Source of the DNA: Gemmiger gallinarum
GTDB taxonomy: Bacteria; Bacillota; Clostridia; Oscillospirales; Ruminococcaceae
Assembly: GCF_014982805.1 (NCBI RefSeq)
Contig: NZ_JADCKC010000003.1
Span: 310,001-374,000, forward strand
Direction: 5' to 3'
DNA: 64,000 nt
Every line of letters starts with the position of its first letter. Positions within the stretch are counted from its first letter, which is position 1. The notes beneath the pieces were generated by a model. It ran no database searches and had not been told where the DNA came from. It saw only the letters and a list, made by a program, of their open reading frames with translations. Below, piece by piece: positions 51,610 to 60,874 of this stretch. The position numbers and the translations under genes are program-made.

Positions 51610-53373
51610 ATGAAGATCATCTACAAGGACGGCACCGTTGCCGAGTGCCCCAAGGAAGAAGAACTGCACGTTCTGCGCCACACGGCGGCTCACGTCATGG
51701 CGCAGGCCATCAAGCGCCTGTATCCTCAGGCGGACTTTGCCTTCGGTCCCGCCACCGACAACGGCTTCTACTATGACGTGGACCTGGGAGACACCAAGCT
51801 CACCGACGAGGACCTGGCCGCCATCGAGAAAGAGATGAAGAAGATCTGCAAGGAAAACCTGCCCATCAAACCCTTCATCCTGAACCGTGAGGAAGCCGTC
51901 AAGCTCATGGAGGAGCGCGGCGAAAAGTACAAGATCGAGCATATGGCCGACCTGGCGGACGAGACCGAGTTCAGCTTCTTCCAGCAGGGCGAGTACGTGG
52001 ATATGTGCATCGGACCCCATCTGACCTACACCAAGGCTCTCAAGGCCTTCAAGATCACCCAGCAGTCCGGCGCTTACTGGAAGAACGACAAGAACAACAA
52101 GATGCTCACCCGCATCAACGGCATCGCTTTCCGCAGCCAGGACGAGCTGGACGAGCACCTGAAGCTGATGGAGGAGGCCGCCCGCCGCGACCACCGCAAG
52201 ATCGGCAAGGAAATGCAGCTGTTCATGTTCTGCGACGAAGCCCCCGGCTTCCCCTTCTTCCTGCCCAACGGCATGATCCTGAAGAACACCCTCATCGACT
52301 ACTGGCGCGAGATCCACACCGCCGCCGGCTACGTGGAAGTGTCCACTCCCCTTATCATGAACCGTCATCTGTGGGAGACCTCCGGCCACTGGGATCACTA
52401 CAAGGACAACATGTACGCCACCAAGATCGACGACGAGGACTACTGCATCAAGCCCATGAACTGCCCCGGCGGCGTTCTGGTCTACCGCAGCCAGCCCCAC
52501 AGCTACCGTGAGCTGCCCCTGCGCGTGGGCGAGCTGGGCCTGGTCCACCGTCACGAGCTGCGCGGCGCCCTGCACGGCCTGTTCCGCGTCCGCTGCTTCA
52601 CCCAGGACGATGCCCACATCTTTGTCCGTCCCGATCAGATCACCGACGAGATCATGAACGTGGTACACCTCATCAACTCGGTGTACGAGAAGTTCGGCTT
52701 CAAGTACTTCGTCGAGCTGTCCACCCGTCCCGAGAACTCCATGGGTTCCGACGAGGACTGGGAAGCCGCCACCAACGGCCTGAAGCAGGCTCTGGAGCGT
52801 CTGAATCTGCCCTATATCATCAACGAGGGCGACGGCGCTTTCTACGGTCCCAAGATCGACTTCCACCTGCAGGATTCCATCGGCCGTACCTGGCAGTGCG
52901 GCACCATTCAGCTGGACTTCCAGATGCCCTTGAACTTCCAGCTGGAGTATGTGGATGAGGACGGCCAGAAGAAGCGTCCCATCATGCTGCACCGTGTCTG
53001 CTTCGGCTCCATCGAGCGCTTCATCGGCATCCTGACCGAGCACTATGCCGGCAAGTTCCCCACCTGGCTGGCTCCCATCCAGGTCAAGGTCCTGCCCGTC
53101 TCCGAAAAGACGCTGGATTACGCCAAGCAGGTCACCGAAGTCCTGCGCAAGGCGGGCGTCCGCGTGGTGCTGGATGAGTCCAACGAGAAGATCGGCTACA
53201 AGATCCGCGAGGCCCAGCAGGTGGACCGGGTACCTTATATGCTGGTTCTGGGCGCCAAGGAGGCTGAGGCCGGCAACATCTCCATCCGTGACCGCTCCGG
53301 CAACACCACTCAGTCCAGCCTGGACGAGTTTGTGGCCAAGGTCTGCGAGGAGATCAAGGAGCGCCGCAGCTAA
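51610..53373 (+). CDS. thrS: Threonyl-tRNA synthetase without TGS domain
   Basis: A 587-residue class II synthetase. It starts MKIIYKDGTVAECPKEEELH, and the editing-domain motif HTAAH (near 24-28) follows at once, so the usual N-terminal TGS domain (about 60 residues) is missing. The editing domain is complete (CIGPHL). The catalytic core has PMNCPGG, LRVGELGLVHRHELRGALHG and RVRCFTQDDAH, and the anticodon-binding domain is intact. ATG 51610 has AAGGAGG at 9 nt; the in-frame stretch upstream from 51394 is T-box leader. Confidence 0.96.
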   Translation: MKIIYKDGTVAECPKEEELHVLRHTAAHVMAQAIKRLYPQADFAFGPATDNGFYYDVDLGDTKLTDEDLAAIEKEMKKICKENLPIKPFILNREEAVKLMEERGEKYKIEHMADLADETEFSFFQQGEYVDMCIGPHLTYTKALKAFKITQQSGAYWKNDKNNKMLTRINGIAFRSQDELDEHLKLMEEAARRDHRKIGKEMQLFMFCDEAPGFPFFLPNGMILKNTLIDYWREIHTAAGYVEVSTPLIMNRHLWETSGHWDHYKDNMYATKIDDEDYCIKPMNCPGGVLVYRSQPHSYRELPLRVGELGLVHRHELRGALHGLFRVRCFTQDDAHIFVRPDQITDEIMNVVHLINSVYEKFGFKYFVELSTRPENSMGSDEDWEAATNGLKQALERLNLPYIINEGDGAFYGPKIDFHLQDSIGRTWQCGTIQLDFQMPLNFQLEYVDEDGQKKRPIMLHRVCFGSIERFIGILTEHYAGKFPTWLAPIQVKVLPVSEKTLDYAKQVTEVLRKAGVRVVLDESNEKIGYKIREAQQVDRVPYMLVLGAKEAEAGNISIRDRSGNTTQSSLDEFVAKVCEEIKERRS

Positions 53374-53431
53374 GCTGACCGGCCACGCCCGTTCCGGGGT
53401 CTTATTTCCCGCATCGTGATATAGCCAAAAC

Positions 53432-53476
53432 AAAGACCGCACACCGGGCAGCGCCCTGATGTGCGGTCTTTTTGTT
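53432..53476 (+). terminator. Terminator of thrS
   Basis: AAAGACCGCACA (53432-53443) / TGTGCGGTCTTT (53460-53471), then a long T-run. Confidence 0.92.
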
Positions 53477-53530
53477 TTTTGGGTATCTTTCTCCCCTGCC
53501 CCGGGCATGCTAGGGTCGGAGGTGTTTTGC

Positions 53531-53824
53531 ATGACTTATCTCAACTGCAGCCAGTCCGACTGCTGCCACAACAAGGGCGGGTGCTGCTGCCTGGGCAACA
53601 TCAAGATGCACCATACCAGCGCCCACAATGCCAAGTGCGCCAGCTATGCCGCCAGTGAAGGCTACGGCAACTGCGCCACCGACAATGTTCCCGGTTCCGC
53701 CGAGACCGAGATCCGCTGCGACGACAACGCCTGCATCCACAACAAAAAGCGCGCCTGCTGCGCCGATCTGGTGGGAGTGTCCCAGGGACGGACCGGGCCC
53801 TGCTGCGCCGCGCGGGAGGAATAA
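53531..53824 (+). CDS. Cys-rich DUF1540 protein
   Basis: A 97-residue protein with 15 cysteines or so arranged in two related halves: NCSQSDCCHNKGGCCCLGNI and CDDNACIHNKKRACCADLVG. This is the DUF1540 pattern, small metal- or disulfide-binding domains common in Clostridia and of unknown function. GGAGGTG precedes ATG 53531 by 7 nt. Monocistronic, between terminators. Confidence 0.85.
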   Translation: MTYLNCSQSDCCHNKGGCCCLGNIKMHHTSAHNAKCASYAASEGYGNCATDNVPGSAETEIRCDDNACIHNKKRACCADLVGVSQGRTGPCCAAREE

Positions 53825-53841
53825 CGGGCACAGACTGTCCA

Positions 53842-53884
53842 AAGGCCGGACGGAAATCCGCGCAGATGCACGGTTCCGTCCGGC
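53842..53884 (+). terminator. Terminator of the DUF1540 gene
   Basis: GCCGGACGGAA and TTCCGTCCGGC arms followed by TTCTTC. Confidence 0.65.
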
Positions 53885-53963
53885 TTCTTCGGATTGTTGG
53901 GACCTTTTGTTCTGCAATTTTAGTCAGAATATAGTCAGAGTTCAAACAGGCAGAAAAGAGAAA

Positions 53964-54004
53964 GCCGCGGCCAGCGTCAAAAACAACGCAAAACCGCGGC
54001 TTTT
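53964..54004 (-). terminator. Terminator of tRNA-Lys
   Basis: AAAGCCGCGG and CCGCGGCTTT arms; on the minus strand followed by CTCTTTTC, just downstream of the tRNA. Confidence 0.7.
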
Positions 54005-54006
54005 TC

Positions 54007-54082
54007 TGGTGCGCTTGCGGGAACTCGAATCCCGGACCCACTGATTAAAAGTCAGTTGCTCTACCGACTGAGCTACAAGCGC
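54007..54082 (-). tRNA. tRNA-Lys (anticodon TTT)
   Basis: Minus strand: acceptor GCGCTTG / CAAGCGC, D-loop AGTCGGTAGA, anticodon arm CTGA-CTTTTAA-TCAG with TTT, T-loop TTCGAGT, discriminator A and encoded CCA (54007-54009). Confidence 0.96.
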
Positions 54083-54104
54083 ATATTGCTCTAACAGCTT
54101 ATCG

Positions 54105-54133
54105 ATTATATCATTCCCCGCCCCTTTTGTCAA
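54105..54133 (-). promoter_or_regulatory. Perfect-consensus promoter of tRNA-Lys
   Basis: On the minus strand TTGACA (54128-54133), 17 bp, TATAAT (54105-54110). Confidence 0.92.
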
Positions 54134-54216
54134 TACTCGACGGAAGGAGTTTTTTATTTTTGCACATACAGCAGTCGCTCTGCAATAAAATTGTAGCATT
54201 GCGGGCCGCAGCATGG

Positions 54217-54222
54217 TATAAT
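54217..54222 (+). promoter_or_regulatory. Extended -10 promoter of the ttcA-like / alr / lepA genes
   Basis: TGGTATAAT with TATAAT at 54217-54222; the -35 is weak. Confidence 0.55.
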
Positions 54223-54259
54223 GACTTGTTAGTAATTTTTCAGCAAAGGAGGGCGTGCC

Positions 54260-55003
54260 GTGCAGCGTCTGGAAGGCCTTGTCCGCAAGGCAGTACAGGA
54301 CTACGAGATGATCTCCCCCGGTGACCGCGTCTGCGTGGGTGTGTCGGGCGGCAAGGACAGCGTCGCCCTCACCGTGGCACTGGGGCGGCTGCGCCGCTAT
54401 CTGGGCGTCCCCTACGAGGTAGTTGCCGTGACCCTGGACCCCTGCTTCGGCGGGGTGGAGACCGACTACTCCCCCCTGGCCGAACTGTTTGCCGCCGAGA
54501 GCATCCCCTATGAGGTTCGCCGCACCGATATTGGTCCCGTGGTGTTCGACTACCGCAAGGAATCCAATCCCTGCGCCCTGTGCGCCAAGCTGCGCCGCGG
54601 CACCCTGCACACCGCTGCCAAGGAGCTGGGCTGCAACAAGATCGCCCTGGGGCATCATCTGGACGACGCGGTGGAGACCTTCTACATGAATCTCTGGCGG
54701 GAGGGGCGCATCGGCTGTTTTTCGCCGGTGACCTGGCTGTCCCGCCGGGAACTGACCATGATCCGGCCTTTTATCCTCGCCACCGAGGCGGAGGTCCGGC
54801 ACGCCGTCAATCGGGAAAACCTGCCCGTCATCAAGAGCCGCTGCCCTGCCGACGGCGTCACCGTCCGGGAAGAAACCAAGCAGTTTGTGCGGGAGATGAG
54901 CCGCCGGGACCCGGCGTTCCGGCAAAAGACCCTGCATGCCCTGCAGGAGAGCGGCATCGACGGCTGGAAGCCCATCCACACCGGGCGCAAAAAGGACTGG
55001 TAA
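54260..55003 (+). CDS. TtcA-family tRNA thiolation enzyme (GTG start)
   Basis: A 247-residue PP-loop ATPase. PP-loop VSGGKDSVAL (residues 29-38) and the CxxC of ESNPCALCAKLRRG (about 104-107) match TtcA, which thiolates C32 of tRNAs through an iron-sulfur cluster; LGHHLDDAVETFYMNLWREG is also typical. Firmicute members of this family are often only TtcA-like, so the target is uncertain. Start GTG 54260 follows AGGAGG by 7 nt. Confidence 0.85.
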   Translation: MQRLEGLVRKAVQDYEMISPGDRVCVGVSGGKDSVALTVALGRLRRYLGVPYEVVAVTLDPCFGGVETDYSPLAELFAAESIPYEVRRTDIGPVVFDYRKESNPCALCAKLRRGTLHTAAKELGCNKIALGHHLDDAVETFYMNLWREGRIGCFSPVTWLSRRELTMIRPFILATEAEVRHAVNRENLPVIKSRCPADGVTVREETKQFVREMSRRDPAFRQKTLHALQESGIDGWKPIHTGRKKDW

Positions 55004-55071
55004 GGTGCAAGGCGCCGTACACATAGAGAGATGGGACAAAAGCGTCCCTGCCCCAAGGAGGGGATTCATCC

Positions 55072-56250
55072 ATGCGTTTTGAAAAACACTGCTGGGCCGA
55101 GATCGATCTCGACGCACTGCTTTCCAACTATACTCTGATCCGCCGCACCGTGGGCGGCAACGTCTGCGCTGTCCTAAAGGCCGACGCCTACGGTCACGGC
55201 AGCGTGGCCGTGGCCGAGGCCCTGCACAAGGCCGGGGTCTCCGCCTTTGCGGTCAGCTGTCTGGCGGAAGCCCGGCATCTGCGCCGCCACGGCCTGACCG
55301 AACCGCTGCTCATCCTGGGCTACACCGACCCTGCTTTTGCCGATGAGCTGGCTTCTCTGGGCATCACTCAGGCGCTGTTCTCCCCCGAGTACGCCGCCGA
55401 GCTGTCCCGGGCGGCCGCCCAGGCCGGCTGCACCGTGCGCTGCCATCTCAAGGCCGACACCGGTATGGGGCGCATCGGCTTCAACCTGCGCACCGACTTT
55501 GACAAGGCCATGGGCGAGATGGAAGCCTGCTATGCTCTGCCGGGGCTGGAAATCACCGGTATTTTCCAGCATTTTGCAGTTGCCGACAGTCTGGACGCGG
55601 ACGACGACGCCTACACCAACTCCCAGCACGATCTGTTTGTCCGGGCGGTGGAGCGGCTGCGGGCCGACGGCTTTACCCCCGGCACCGTCCACTGCGCCAA
55701 CAGCGCGGCCCAGCTGCTCCATCCCGAGTGGCGTCACGATCTGGTGCGGGCAGGCATCATTCTGTACGGCCTGGCCCCCAGCGGCGAGGTGGGCAGCGCC
55801 GAGCTGCGCCCCGCCATGACCCTGAAAGCCGTGGTGACCCACGTGAAATGGCTGGACGCAGGTCAGAGCGTCAGCTACGGCCGCACCTTTACCGCCGAAA
55901 AGCCCACCTGCGCCGCCACCATCAGCGTGGGGTATGCCGACGGTTACCCCCGCCGCCTTTCCGGCCTGGGTGCTATGACCATCCGGGGCAAGGCCGCCCC
56001 GGTCATCGGCCGGGTCTGCATGGACCAGACCATCGTGGATGTCACCGGCATTCCCGATGTGCAGCCGGGGGATGAGGTCATCGTCTTTGGCCCCGACGCC
56101 GCGCCGGGTGCCGACACCGCCGATACCGTGGCCGAAAAGACCGGCACCATCAACTATGAGATCATCTGCGGCATCTCCCGCCGGGTGCCGCGGGTCTACC
56201 TGCAAAACGGAGTCCCCGTACGGATTTGGAACGACCTGGAGGAAAACTGA
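55072..56250 (+). CDS. alr: Alanine racemase
   Basis: A 392-residue PLP enzyme giving D-alanine for peptidoglycan. The PLP lysine is in VLKADAYGHG (near residue 36), the catalytic tyrosine region in SVGYADGYPRRLS and RVCMDQTIVDVT is complete. CAAGGAGGGG precedes ATG 55072. lepA begins at the very next base after its stop, so the two are co-translated. In spore formers alanine racemase can also limit germination by L-alanine, which is general knowledge of the family. Confidence 0.96.
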   Translation: MRFEKHCWAEIDLDALLSNYTLIRRTVGGNVCAVLKADAYGHGSVAVAEALHKAGVSAFAVSCLAEARHLRRHGLTEPLLILGYTDPAFADELASLGITQALFSPEYAAELSRAAAQAGCTVRCHLKADTGMGRIGFNLRTDFDKAMGEMEACYALPGLEITGIFQHFAVADSLDADDDAYTNSQHDLFVRAVERLRADGFTPGTVHCANSAAQLLHPEWRHDLVRAGIILYGLAPSGEVGSAELRPAMTLKAVVTHVKWLDAGQSVSYGRTFTAEKPTCAATISVGYADGYPRRLSGLGAMTIRGKAAPVIGRVCMDQTIVDVTGIPDVQPGDEVIVFGPDAAPGADTADTVAEKTGTINYEIICGISRRVPRVYLQNGVPVRIWNDLEEN

Positions 56251-58059
56251 ATGGCACGCGACAACATTCGAAATTTCTGTATCATCGCCCACATCGACCA
56301 CGGCAAGAGCACCCTCTCCGACCGTATCCTGGAGCTGACCGACAGCGTGGATAAGCGCACCATGGAGGATCAGATCCTGGACGACATGGAGCTGGAACGG
56401 GAGCGGGGCATCACCATCAAGGCCCGGGCCGTGACCATGCGCTACCATGCCGACGACGGCAAGGAATACGAGTTCAACCTCATCGACACGCCGGGCCACG
56501 TGGACTTTGCCTACGAGGTCAGCCGCAGTCTGGCCGCCTGCGAGGGTGCGGTGCTGGTGGTGGACGCCAGCCAGGGCGTGGAGGCCCAGACCCTGGCCAA
56601 CTGCTACATGGCCATTGACCACAACCTGGAGGTCGTGCCCATCCTGAACAAGATCGACCTGCCCAGCGCCGACCCCGACGCCGCCGCCAAAGAGGTGGAG
56701 GATGTCATCGGCCTGCCCTGCATGGACGCGCCCAGGGTGTCCGCCAAGCTGGGCGAGAACATCCGCGCCGTGCTGGAGCGGGTGGTCAGGGACGTGCCGC
56801 CGCCCCAGGGCGATCCCGACGCGCCGCTGAAAGCCCTGATCTTTGACAGCATCTACGACAGCTACAAGGGCGTCATCGTCTACGTCCGCGTGTTTGAGGG
56901 CACCGTCAAGCCGGGCGACACCATCCGCCTGATGAGCACCGGCGCCCAGTTCCAGCTGGTGGAAGTGGGCCACATGGGCGCCACCAGTCTGACCCCCTGC
57001 GACAAGCTGGAAGCCGGCGAGGTCGGCTACCTGACGGCCAGCATCAAGACGGTTCGTGACACCCGCGTGGGCGACACCGTCACCCTGGCGTCCAACCCCA
57101 CCGCCGAGGCTCTGCCCGGATACCGCACCGTCACCCCCATGGTGTTCTGCGGCATCTACCCCGCCGACGGCGCGGACTATCCCGACCTGAAGGACGCCCT
57201 GGAAAAATTGCAGCTCAACGACGCCTCCCTGAGCTTTGAGCCGGAGACCAGCGCCGCCCTGGGCTTTGGCTTCCGGTGCGGCTTCCTGGGACTTCTGCAC
57301 ATGGAGATCATCACCGAGCGTCTGGAGCGGGAGTTCGATCTCGACCTCATCACCACCACCCCCGGCGTTCAGTACCGCATCACCCTGACCGACGGCACGG
57401 TGGAGATCATCGACAACCCCTCCGCCTATCCCGACCCGGCCCGCATTGCCAAGCAGGAGGAACCTTTCGTCAATGCCCACATCTACACCCCCAACGAGTA
57501 TGTGGGCCCCCTGATGGATCTGTGCCAGACCAAGCGCGGCATCATGATCGACATGAAATATCTGGACGAGACCCGGGTAGATCTGCACTACCAGCTGCCT
57601 TTGGGCGAGATCGTCTACGATTTCTTTGACGCCATCAAGAGCCGCAGCCGGGGCTACGCCAGCTACGACTACGAGTGGGAGGACTGGCACGAATCCAAGC
57701 TGGTCAAGCTGGACTTTTTGCTCAACGGCGATCTGGTGGACGCTTTGTCCCTCATCGTCTTTGCGGACAACGCCTACGCCAAGGGCCGCCGCATCTGCGA
57801 AAAGCTGAAAGAGAATATTCCCCGCGCCCTGTTCGAGATTCCCGTCCAGGCAGCGGTGGGCGGCAAGGTCATTGCCCGGGAGACGGTCAAGGCCATGCGC
57901 AAGGACGTTCTGGCCAAGTGCTACGGCGGCGACATTACCCGCAAAAAGAAGCTGCTGGAAAAGCAGAAGGAAGGCAAAAAGAAGATGCGCCAGCTGGGCA
58001 CCGTCAACCTGCCCAGCGAAGCCTTTACCGCCATCCTCAAGCTGGACTCCGACTCCTGA
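56251..58059 (+). CDS. lepA: Elongation factor 4
   Basis: A 602-residue translational GTPase LepA (EF-4), full length. G1 [11 protein letters not shown]3 DTPGHVDF, G4 NKIDLPSAD, and the LepA-specific C-terminal domain ([35 protein letters not shown] split over about 530-570). It follows alr with no gap (TGAATG). Ribosome back-translocation or biogenesis role as in other bacteria. Confidence 0.97.
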   Translation: MARDNIRNFCIIAHIDHGKSTLSDRILELTDSVDKRTMEDQILDDMELERERGITIKARAVTMRYHADDGKEYEFNLIDTPGHVDFAYEVSRSLAACEGAVLVVDASQGVEAQTLANCYMAIDHNLEVVPILNKIDLPSADPDAAAKEVEDVIGLPCMDAPRVSAKLGENIRAVLERVVRDVPPPQGDPDAPLKALIFDSIYDSYKGVIVYVRVFEGTVKPGDTIRLMSTGAQFQLVEVGHMGATSLTPCDKLEAGEVGYLTASIKTVRDTRVGDTVTLASNPTAEALPGYRTVTPMVFCGIYPADGADYPDLKDALEKLQLNDASLSFEPETSAALGFGFRCGFLGLLHMEIITERLEREFDLDLITTTPGVQYRITLTDGTVEIIDNPSAYPDPARIAKQEEPFVNAHIYTPNEYVGPLMDLCQTKRGIMIDMKYLDETRVDLHYQLPLGEIVYDFFDAIKSRSRGYASYDYEWEDWHESKLVKLDFLLNGDLVDALSLIVFADNAYAKGRRICEKLKENIPRALFEIPVQAAVGGKVIARETVKAMRKDVLAKCYGGDITRKKKLLEKQKEGKKKMRQLGTVNLPSEAFTAILKLDSDS

Positions 58060-58079
58060 AGGCCGATATAACATAAAAG

Positions 58080-58124
58080 CATCCCCCGCAAGTTCACAAC
58101 GAGCTTGCGGGGGATGCTTTATTG
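58080..58124. terminator. Bidirectional terminator after lepA
   Basis: CATCCCCCGCAAG and CTTGCGGGGGATG arms between convergent lepA and the lipoprotein gene; CTTTATTG follows. Confidence 0.82.
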
Positions 58125-58146
58125 TTCCGCCCGGGTTTGCAGCCGG

Positions 58147-58650
58147 TCACTCCTCTTCGGAAGCGGCCAAGAGTTTTTGGGAAACCCGGGACATTACCTC
58201 AATGTAATACATCTGGTCAGCGGTGGAAAGAGAATCCTCGTCAATGGCTTCGATTTTTTCCGTCATCTCCGCATACTGGGCCATATAGTCGGCGTATTCC
58301 AGCATAAGTTCCGCCGTGCTTTCGCTCTCCTCATACACCTGCATGAACTCGATGTACTTATCAAAAAAAGCCTCGTAACTGTCCATTGCCTCCTTGACTT
58401 CCGGCGTCACGCCGGCTCCCTCTGCTATATCCTCTTGCTCTTTGCTTTGCTCCTCCGACATGGTATCTTCCTGTTCCACCGGTTCCGGAGTGGGTTCCGG
58501 CGTTGGCTCCGCCTGTTCCGTCTGTGGTGTAGGGGTCGGTTCCTCGGATACAATATTTCCCCCGCCCGTGCAGGCACACAGCATACACAACACGGCACAT
58601 ACCAAAATCAGGCAGATAATCCGGCAAATTTTCAAACCGCAACGACACAT
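58147..58650 (-). CDS. Lipoprotein with DUF6591-like domain
   Basis: A 167-residue lipoprotein. The signal peptide ends near CMLCACTGG (lipobox cysteine in LCAC). A Pro/Thr/Glu-rich spacer follows (EEPTPTPQTEQAEPTPEPTP), then a helical acidic domain EVKEAMDSYEAFFDKYIEFM and MLEYADYMAQYAEMTEKIEA, which resembles DUF6591 lipoproteins of gut Clostridia, unknown in function. GGAGGAG lies before ATG 58650. It is divergent from an XRE-type regulator. Confidence 0.75.
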   Translation of the reverse strand: MCRCGLKICRIICLILVCAVLCMLCACTGGGNIVSEEPTPTPQTEQAEPTPEPTPEPVEQEDTMSEEQSKEQEDIAEGAGVTPEVKEAMDSYEAFFDKYIEFMQVYEESESTAELMLEYADYMAQYAEMTEKIEAIDEDSLSTADQMYYIEVMSRVSQKLLAASEEE

Positions 58651-58699
58651 TTTGACTCCTCCTCAAATTTCACAGCTATTTTTAGTCATCTTTGGGATA

Positions 58700-58728
58700 A
58701 TATTAGCACTCGGATACGGTATCGTCAA
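58700..58728 (-). promoter_or_regulatory. Lipoprotein promoter with internal palindrome
   Basis: On the minus strand TTGACG (58723-58728), 17 bp, TAATAT (58700-58705). The palindrome GATAC-G-GTATC at 58713-58723 lies between the two boxes, a place where a repressor would block polymerase. Confidence 0.65.
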
Positions 58729-58767
58729 TATGTTTAGTTATCTTTTGCCTAAAATGTGAGGTACCGG

Positions 58768-59013
58768 ATGAAAATTTATCGACCCAACGGGCGTTGCAAT
58801 ATTGTGGGAGAACGGGTGCGCCTTCTGCGCAAACATGCCGGGCTTTCTCAGGAAGAGCTAGCGGCAAAGATCCAGCTGGAAGGTCTTGACCTTACTCAAA
58901 AGGCAGTTAGCCGGATCGAAACCGGCAGCCGCATCGTATCGGACTATGAACTGCTCTATCTATGCCGTGCACTCAATGTTCCCCTTTGGGAACTGCTCCC
59001 TGACCAAATCTGA
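58768..59013 (+). CDS. XRE-family helix-turn-helix regulator
   Basis: An 81-residue protein that is almost only a Cro/CI-type HTH: NIVGERVRLLRKHAGLSQEE, LAAKIQ, LTQKAVSRIETGSRIVSDYE, LLYLCRALNVPL. ATG 58768 follows GTGAGGT; the frame could also start at a GTG 12 nt earlier. Divergent from the lipoprotein gene, whose promoter contains a palindrome suitable for it. Confidence 0.85.
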   Translation: MKIYRPNGRCNIVGERVRLLRKHAGLSQEELAAKIQLEGLDLTQKAVSRIETGSRIVSDYELLYLCRALNVPLWELLPDQI

Positions 59014-59083
59014 AAACAGCTCCCCGCCGGGCGAAGCATTCGCCTTGCGGGGAGCCGTTTTTATATCCTGTCAAAGGCTGTAT

Positions 59084-60574
59084 TTACGGGCGGGCAAGTT
59101 CCACCGTGTCGGTAGCTATGGCATGGCAAAAAGCCCGGTCATGCTCCACAAACAGCATCGTGGGGCGATACTGTAAGATCAGCTCCTCGATCTGACGGCG
59201 GGACAGCACGTCAATGTAGTTGAGTGGCTCGTCCCAGACATAGAGATGCGCCCGCTGGCACAGGCTGCGGGCCAGCATCAGCTTTTTGCGCTGCCCGGCA
59301 CTCAGGTCGGATACCTGCTTTTCAAACTGCACCCGCTCAAAGCCCAGCTTGCGCAAAATGGCCAGAAACAGGCTTTTGTCCACGCCATAGCTCTGGGCAT
59401 ACTCCCCCGGCGTGCCGTCAAAGCGGTCCGGACTCTGTTCCACCCGGGAGATCACCAGTCCCGACGCCGTCTCGCACAAACCGTCGCGGGGCACTGTTTC
59501 CCCGCAGATCAGCCGCAGGATGCTGGATTTGCCGCTGCCGTTGGGGCCAACCAGAGCCAGCCGCTCCCCGCCGTGCAGTTCAAAGGTCACCGGAGCAAAG
59601 ACCGCCTGTCCGTCGTAGCAGACCGACAATTCCCGGCAGCGCACCAGACAGGCGGCAGGGTGCTCCAGCGGATGCAGCTTGAGGGCTTCGGCCGTCTCCA
59701 GGTTTTTCAGCAGGGATGCCTTTTCCGCGGCGGCTTTTTCCCGCCGGGCCTCAATGTTTTTGGCCCGCTTCATCATCCGGGCGGACTGATGCCCCACGTA
59801 TCCTCTGTCCACCCGCAGGCCGGAGTTTCGGGTGGCATACTTTCCTTTTTCCACCTTGTCCGACCAGGCGGCAGCACGGCGGGCGCCTTCCTGCAGGCGG
59901 CCGATCTCCCGGGTCAGGCGGGCGTTTTCCGCCAGTTCCCTGGCATCCCGGCGATCCCGCTCCCGCTGCCAGTCGCTGTAATTGCCCTGCATCAGGGAAA
60001 GGCCCGTCTGCTCAATGGAGAGCATATGATCGACGCACGCATCCAGCAGCATCCGGTCGTGGGACACCAGCAGAAATCCCTGCCGCCGGGAGCGCAGATA
60101 GTCTCCCAGCCTTGCCCGGCCTCCGGCATCCAGATGGTTGGTGGGCTCATCGATAAGGGGGTAACTGCCCTCCTGCAAAAACAGGGCAGCCAACAGCACC
60201 CGGGCCTGTTCCCCCTGGGACAGCGTGGAAAACGTCCGGTCGAGGAACGTTTCCCCCAACCCCAGCAGGCTCAGCTCCCGTTCCAGCATCCAGTCGGGCA
60301 CCGTGTCGCCGGTCACCTCCCGGGCCACGGCGGCGACGCTGTGGCCCGGATGCTCCACCGTGCAGGGGAACATTCGGGGATGGTCCCGGATTTCAATGCT
60401 GTTTTGGGGATACTCCCCTGCCAGCAAGCGCAGAAGGGTCGTCTTTCCGCGTCCATTGCGTCCGGTCAGTCCCAGCTTCCAGCGAGAGTCAAATTGAAGA
60501 TTCACATCTGTAAAAACCGGGTCATAGCTGCCCGGATAGGAAAAAGTGAGATGGGTAATTCGGATCAGTGACAT
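59084..60574 (-). CDS. ABC-F ribosome-protection protein, Lsa-like
   Basis: A 496-residue soluble protein with two ABC ATPase domains and no membrane part. It opens MSLIRITHLTFSYPGSYDPV and DSRWKLGLTGRNGRGKTTLL, very like Lsa-type ABC-F proteins. First site: GRNGRGKT, LSQGEQAR, LIDEPTNHLD. Interdomain linker about residues 200-290 (the antibiotic-resistance arm). Second site: GPNGSGKSS, LSAGQRKKLMLARSL, VWDEPLNYID. Lsa proteins dislodge lincosamides, streptogramin A and pleuromutilins from the ribosome; resistance here is an inference. AGGAGG lies 9 nt before ATG 60574. A 290-nt leader with an attenuator precedes it. Confidence 0.88.
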   Translation of the reverse strand: MSLIRITHLTFSYPGSYDPVFTDVNLQFDSRWKLGLTGRNGRGKTTLLRLLAGEYPQNSIEIRDHPRMFPCTVEHPGHSVAAVAREVTGDTVPDWMLERELSLLGLGETFLDRTFSTLSQGEQARVLLAALFLQEGSYPLIDEPTNHLDAGGRARLGDYLRSRRQGFLLVSHDRMLLDACVDHMLSIEQTGLSLMQGNYSDWQRERDRRDARELAENARLTREIGRLQEGARRAAAWSDKVEKGKYATRNSGLRVDRGYVGHQSARMMKRAKNIEARREKAAAEKASLLKNLETAEALKLHPLEHPAACLVRCRELSVCYDGQAVFAPVTFELHGGERLALVGPNGSGKSSILRLICGETVPRDGLCETASGLVISRVEQSPDRFDGTPGEYAQSYGVDKSLFLAILRKLGFERVQFEKQVSDLSAGQRKKLMLARSLCQRAHLYVWDEPLNYIDVLSRRQIEELILQYRPTMLFVEHDRAFCHAIATDTVELARP

Positions 60575-60727
60575 AAGGCCGTGCCTCCTTTCGGCACCCC
60601 TGTGCGGAGCAGCATCCTTTTCCCCCACAGACAAAGGCGGACCGCAGGAAACACTTTTCCACAGTCCGCCCAACGCCAAAGTATCCCCCTGCCGCATCCA
60701 AAAGAATGTACAGGTGCAAAAGGGCAT

Positions 60728-60849
60728 AAAAACAGTGGAAGGATGCGCGGTTTCCTGCCGCGGGCACACCAAAACAAGGGCGGTCTGTCTCCGTCCTTTA
60801 TTTCAGGATCGCCCGAACGTTCAGCAGGTCACCTTGCGCATCCTTCCAC
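60728..60849 (-). promoter_or_regulatory. Attenuator hairpin in the ABC-F leader
   Basis: Perfect 14-bp arms, GTGGAAGGATGCGC (60735-60748) and GCGCATCCTTCCAC (60836-60849, plus-strand view), with five T on the minus strand after the second arm. The distal arm overlaps a leader peptide. A second hairpin (GGCGGAC / GTCCGCC, followed by TTTG) lies nearer the gene at about 60637-60672. Confidence 0.75.
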
Positions 60850-60854
60850 CTCAT
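60798..60854 (-). CDS. Leader peptide of the ABC-F gene (predicted)
   Basis: An 18-codon frame MRWKDAQGDLLNVRAILK that begins 14-20 nt after the promoter start and covers the 5' arm of the attenuator. AAGGGAA precedes its ATG closely. A shorter alternative in another frame (MRKVTC, ATG at about 60841) has AGGTGG before it. In vmlR- and lmo0919-type genes a ribosome stalled by antibiotic on such a peptide prevents the terminator; that known mechanism fits this layout. Confidence 0.5.
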   Translation of the reverse strand: MRWKDAQGDLLNVRAILK

Positions 60855-60874
60855 TTCCCTTTGAATCTGGTTAC

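Noticed and set aside
51496-53532. A 678-residue minus-strand frame
   Set aside because: Antisense to thrS and its T-box leader.
55174-58074. A 966-residue open frame on the minus strand
   Set aside because: It lies opposite alr and lepA, which have clear motifs; high GC in third codon positions opens long antisense frames here.
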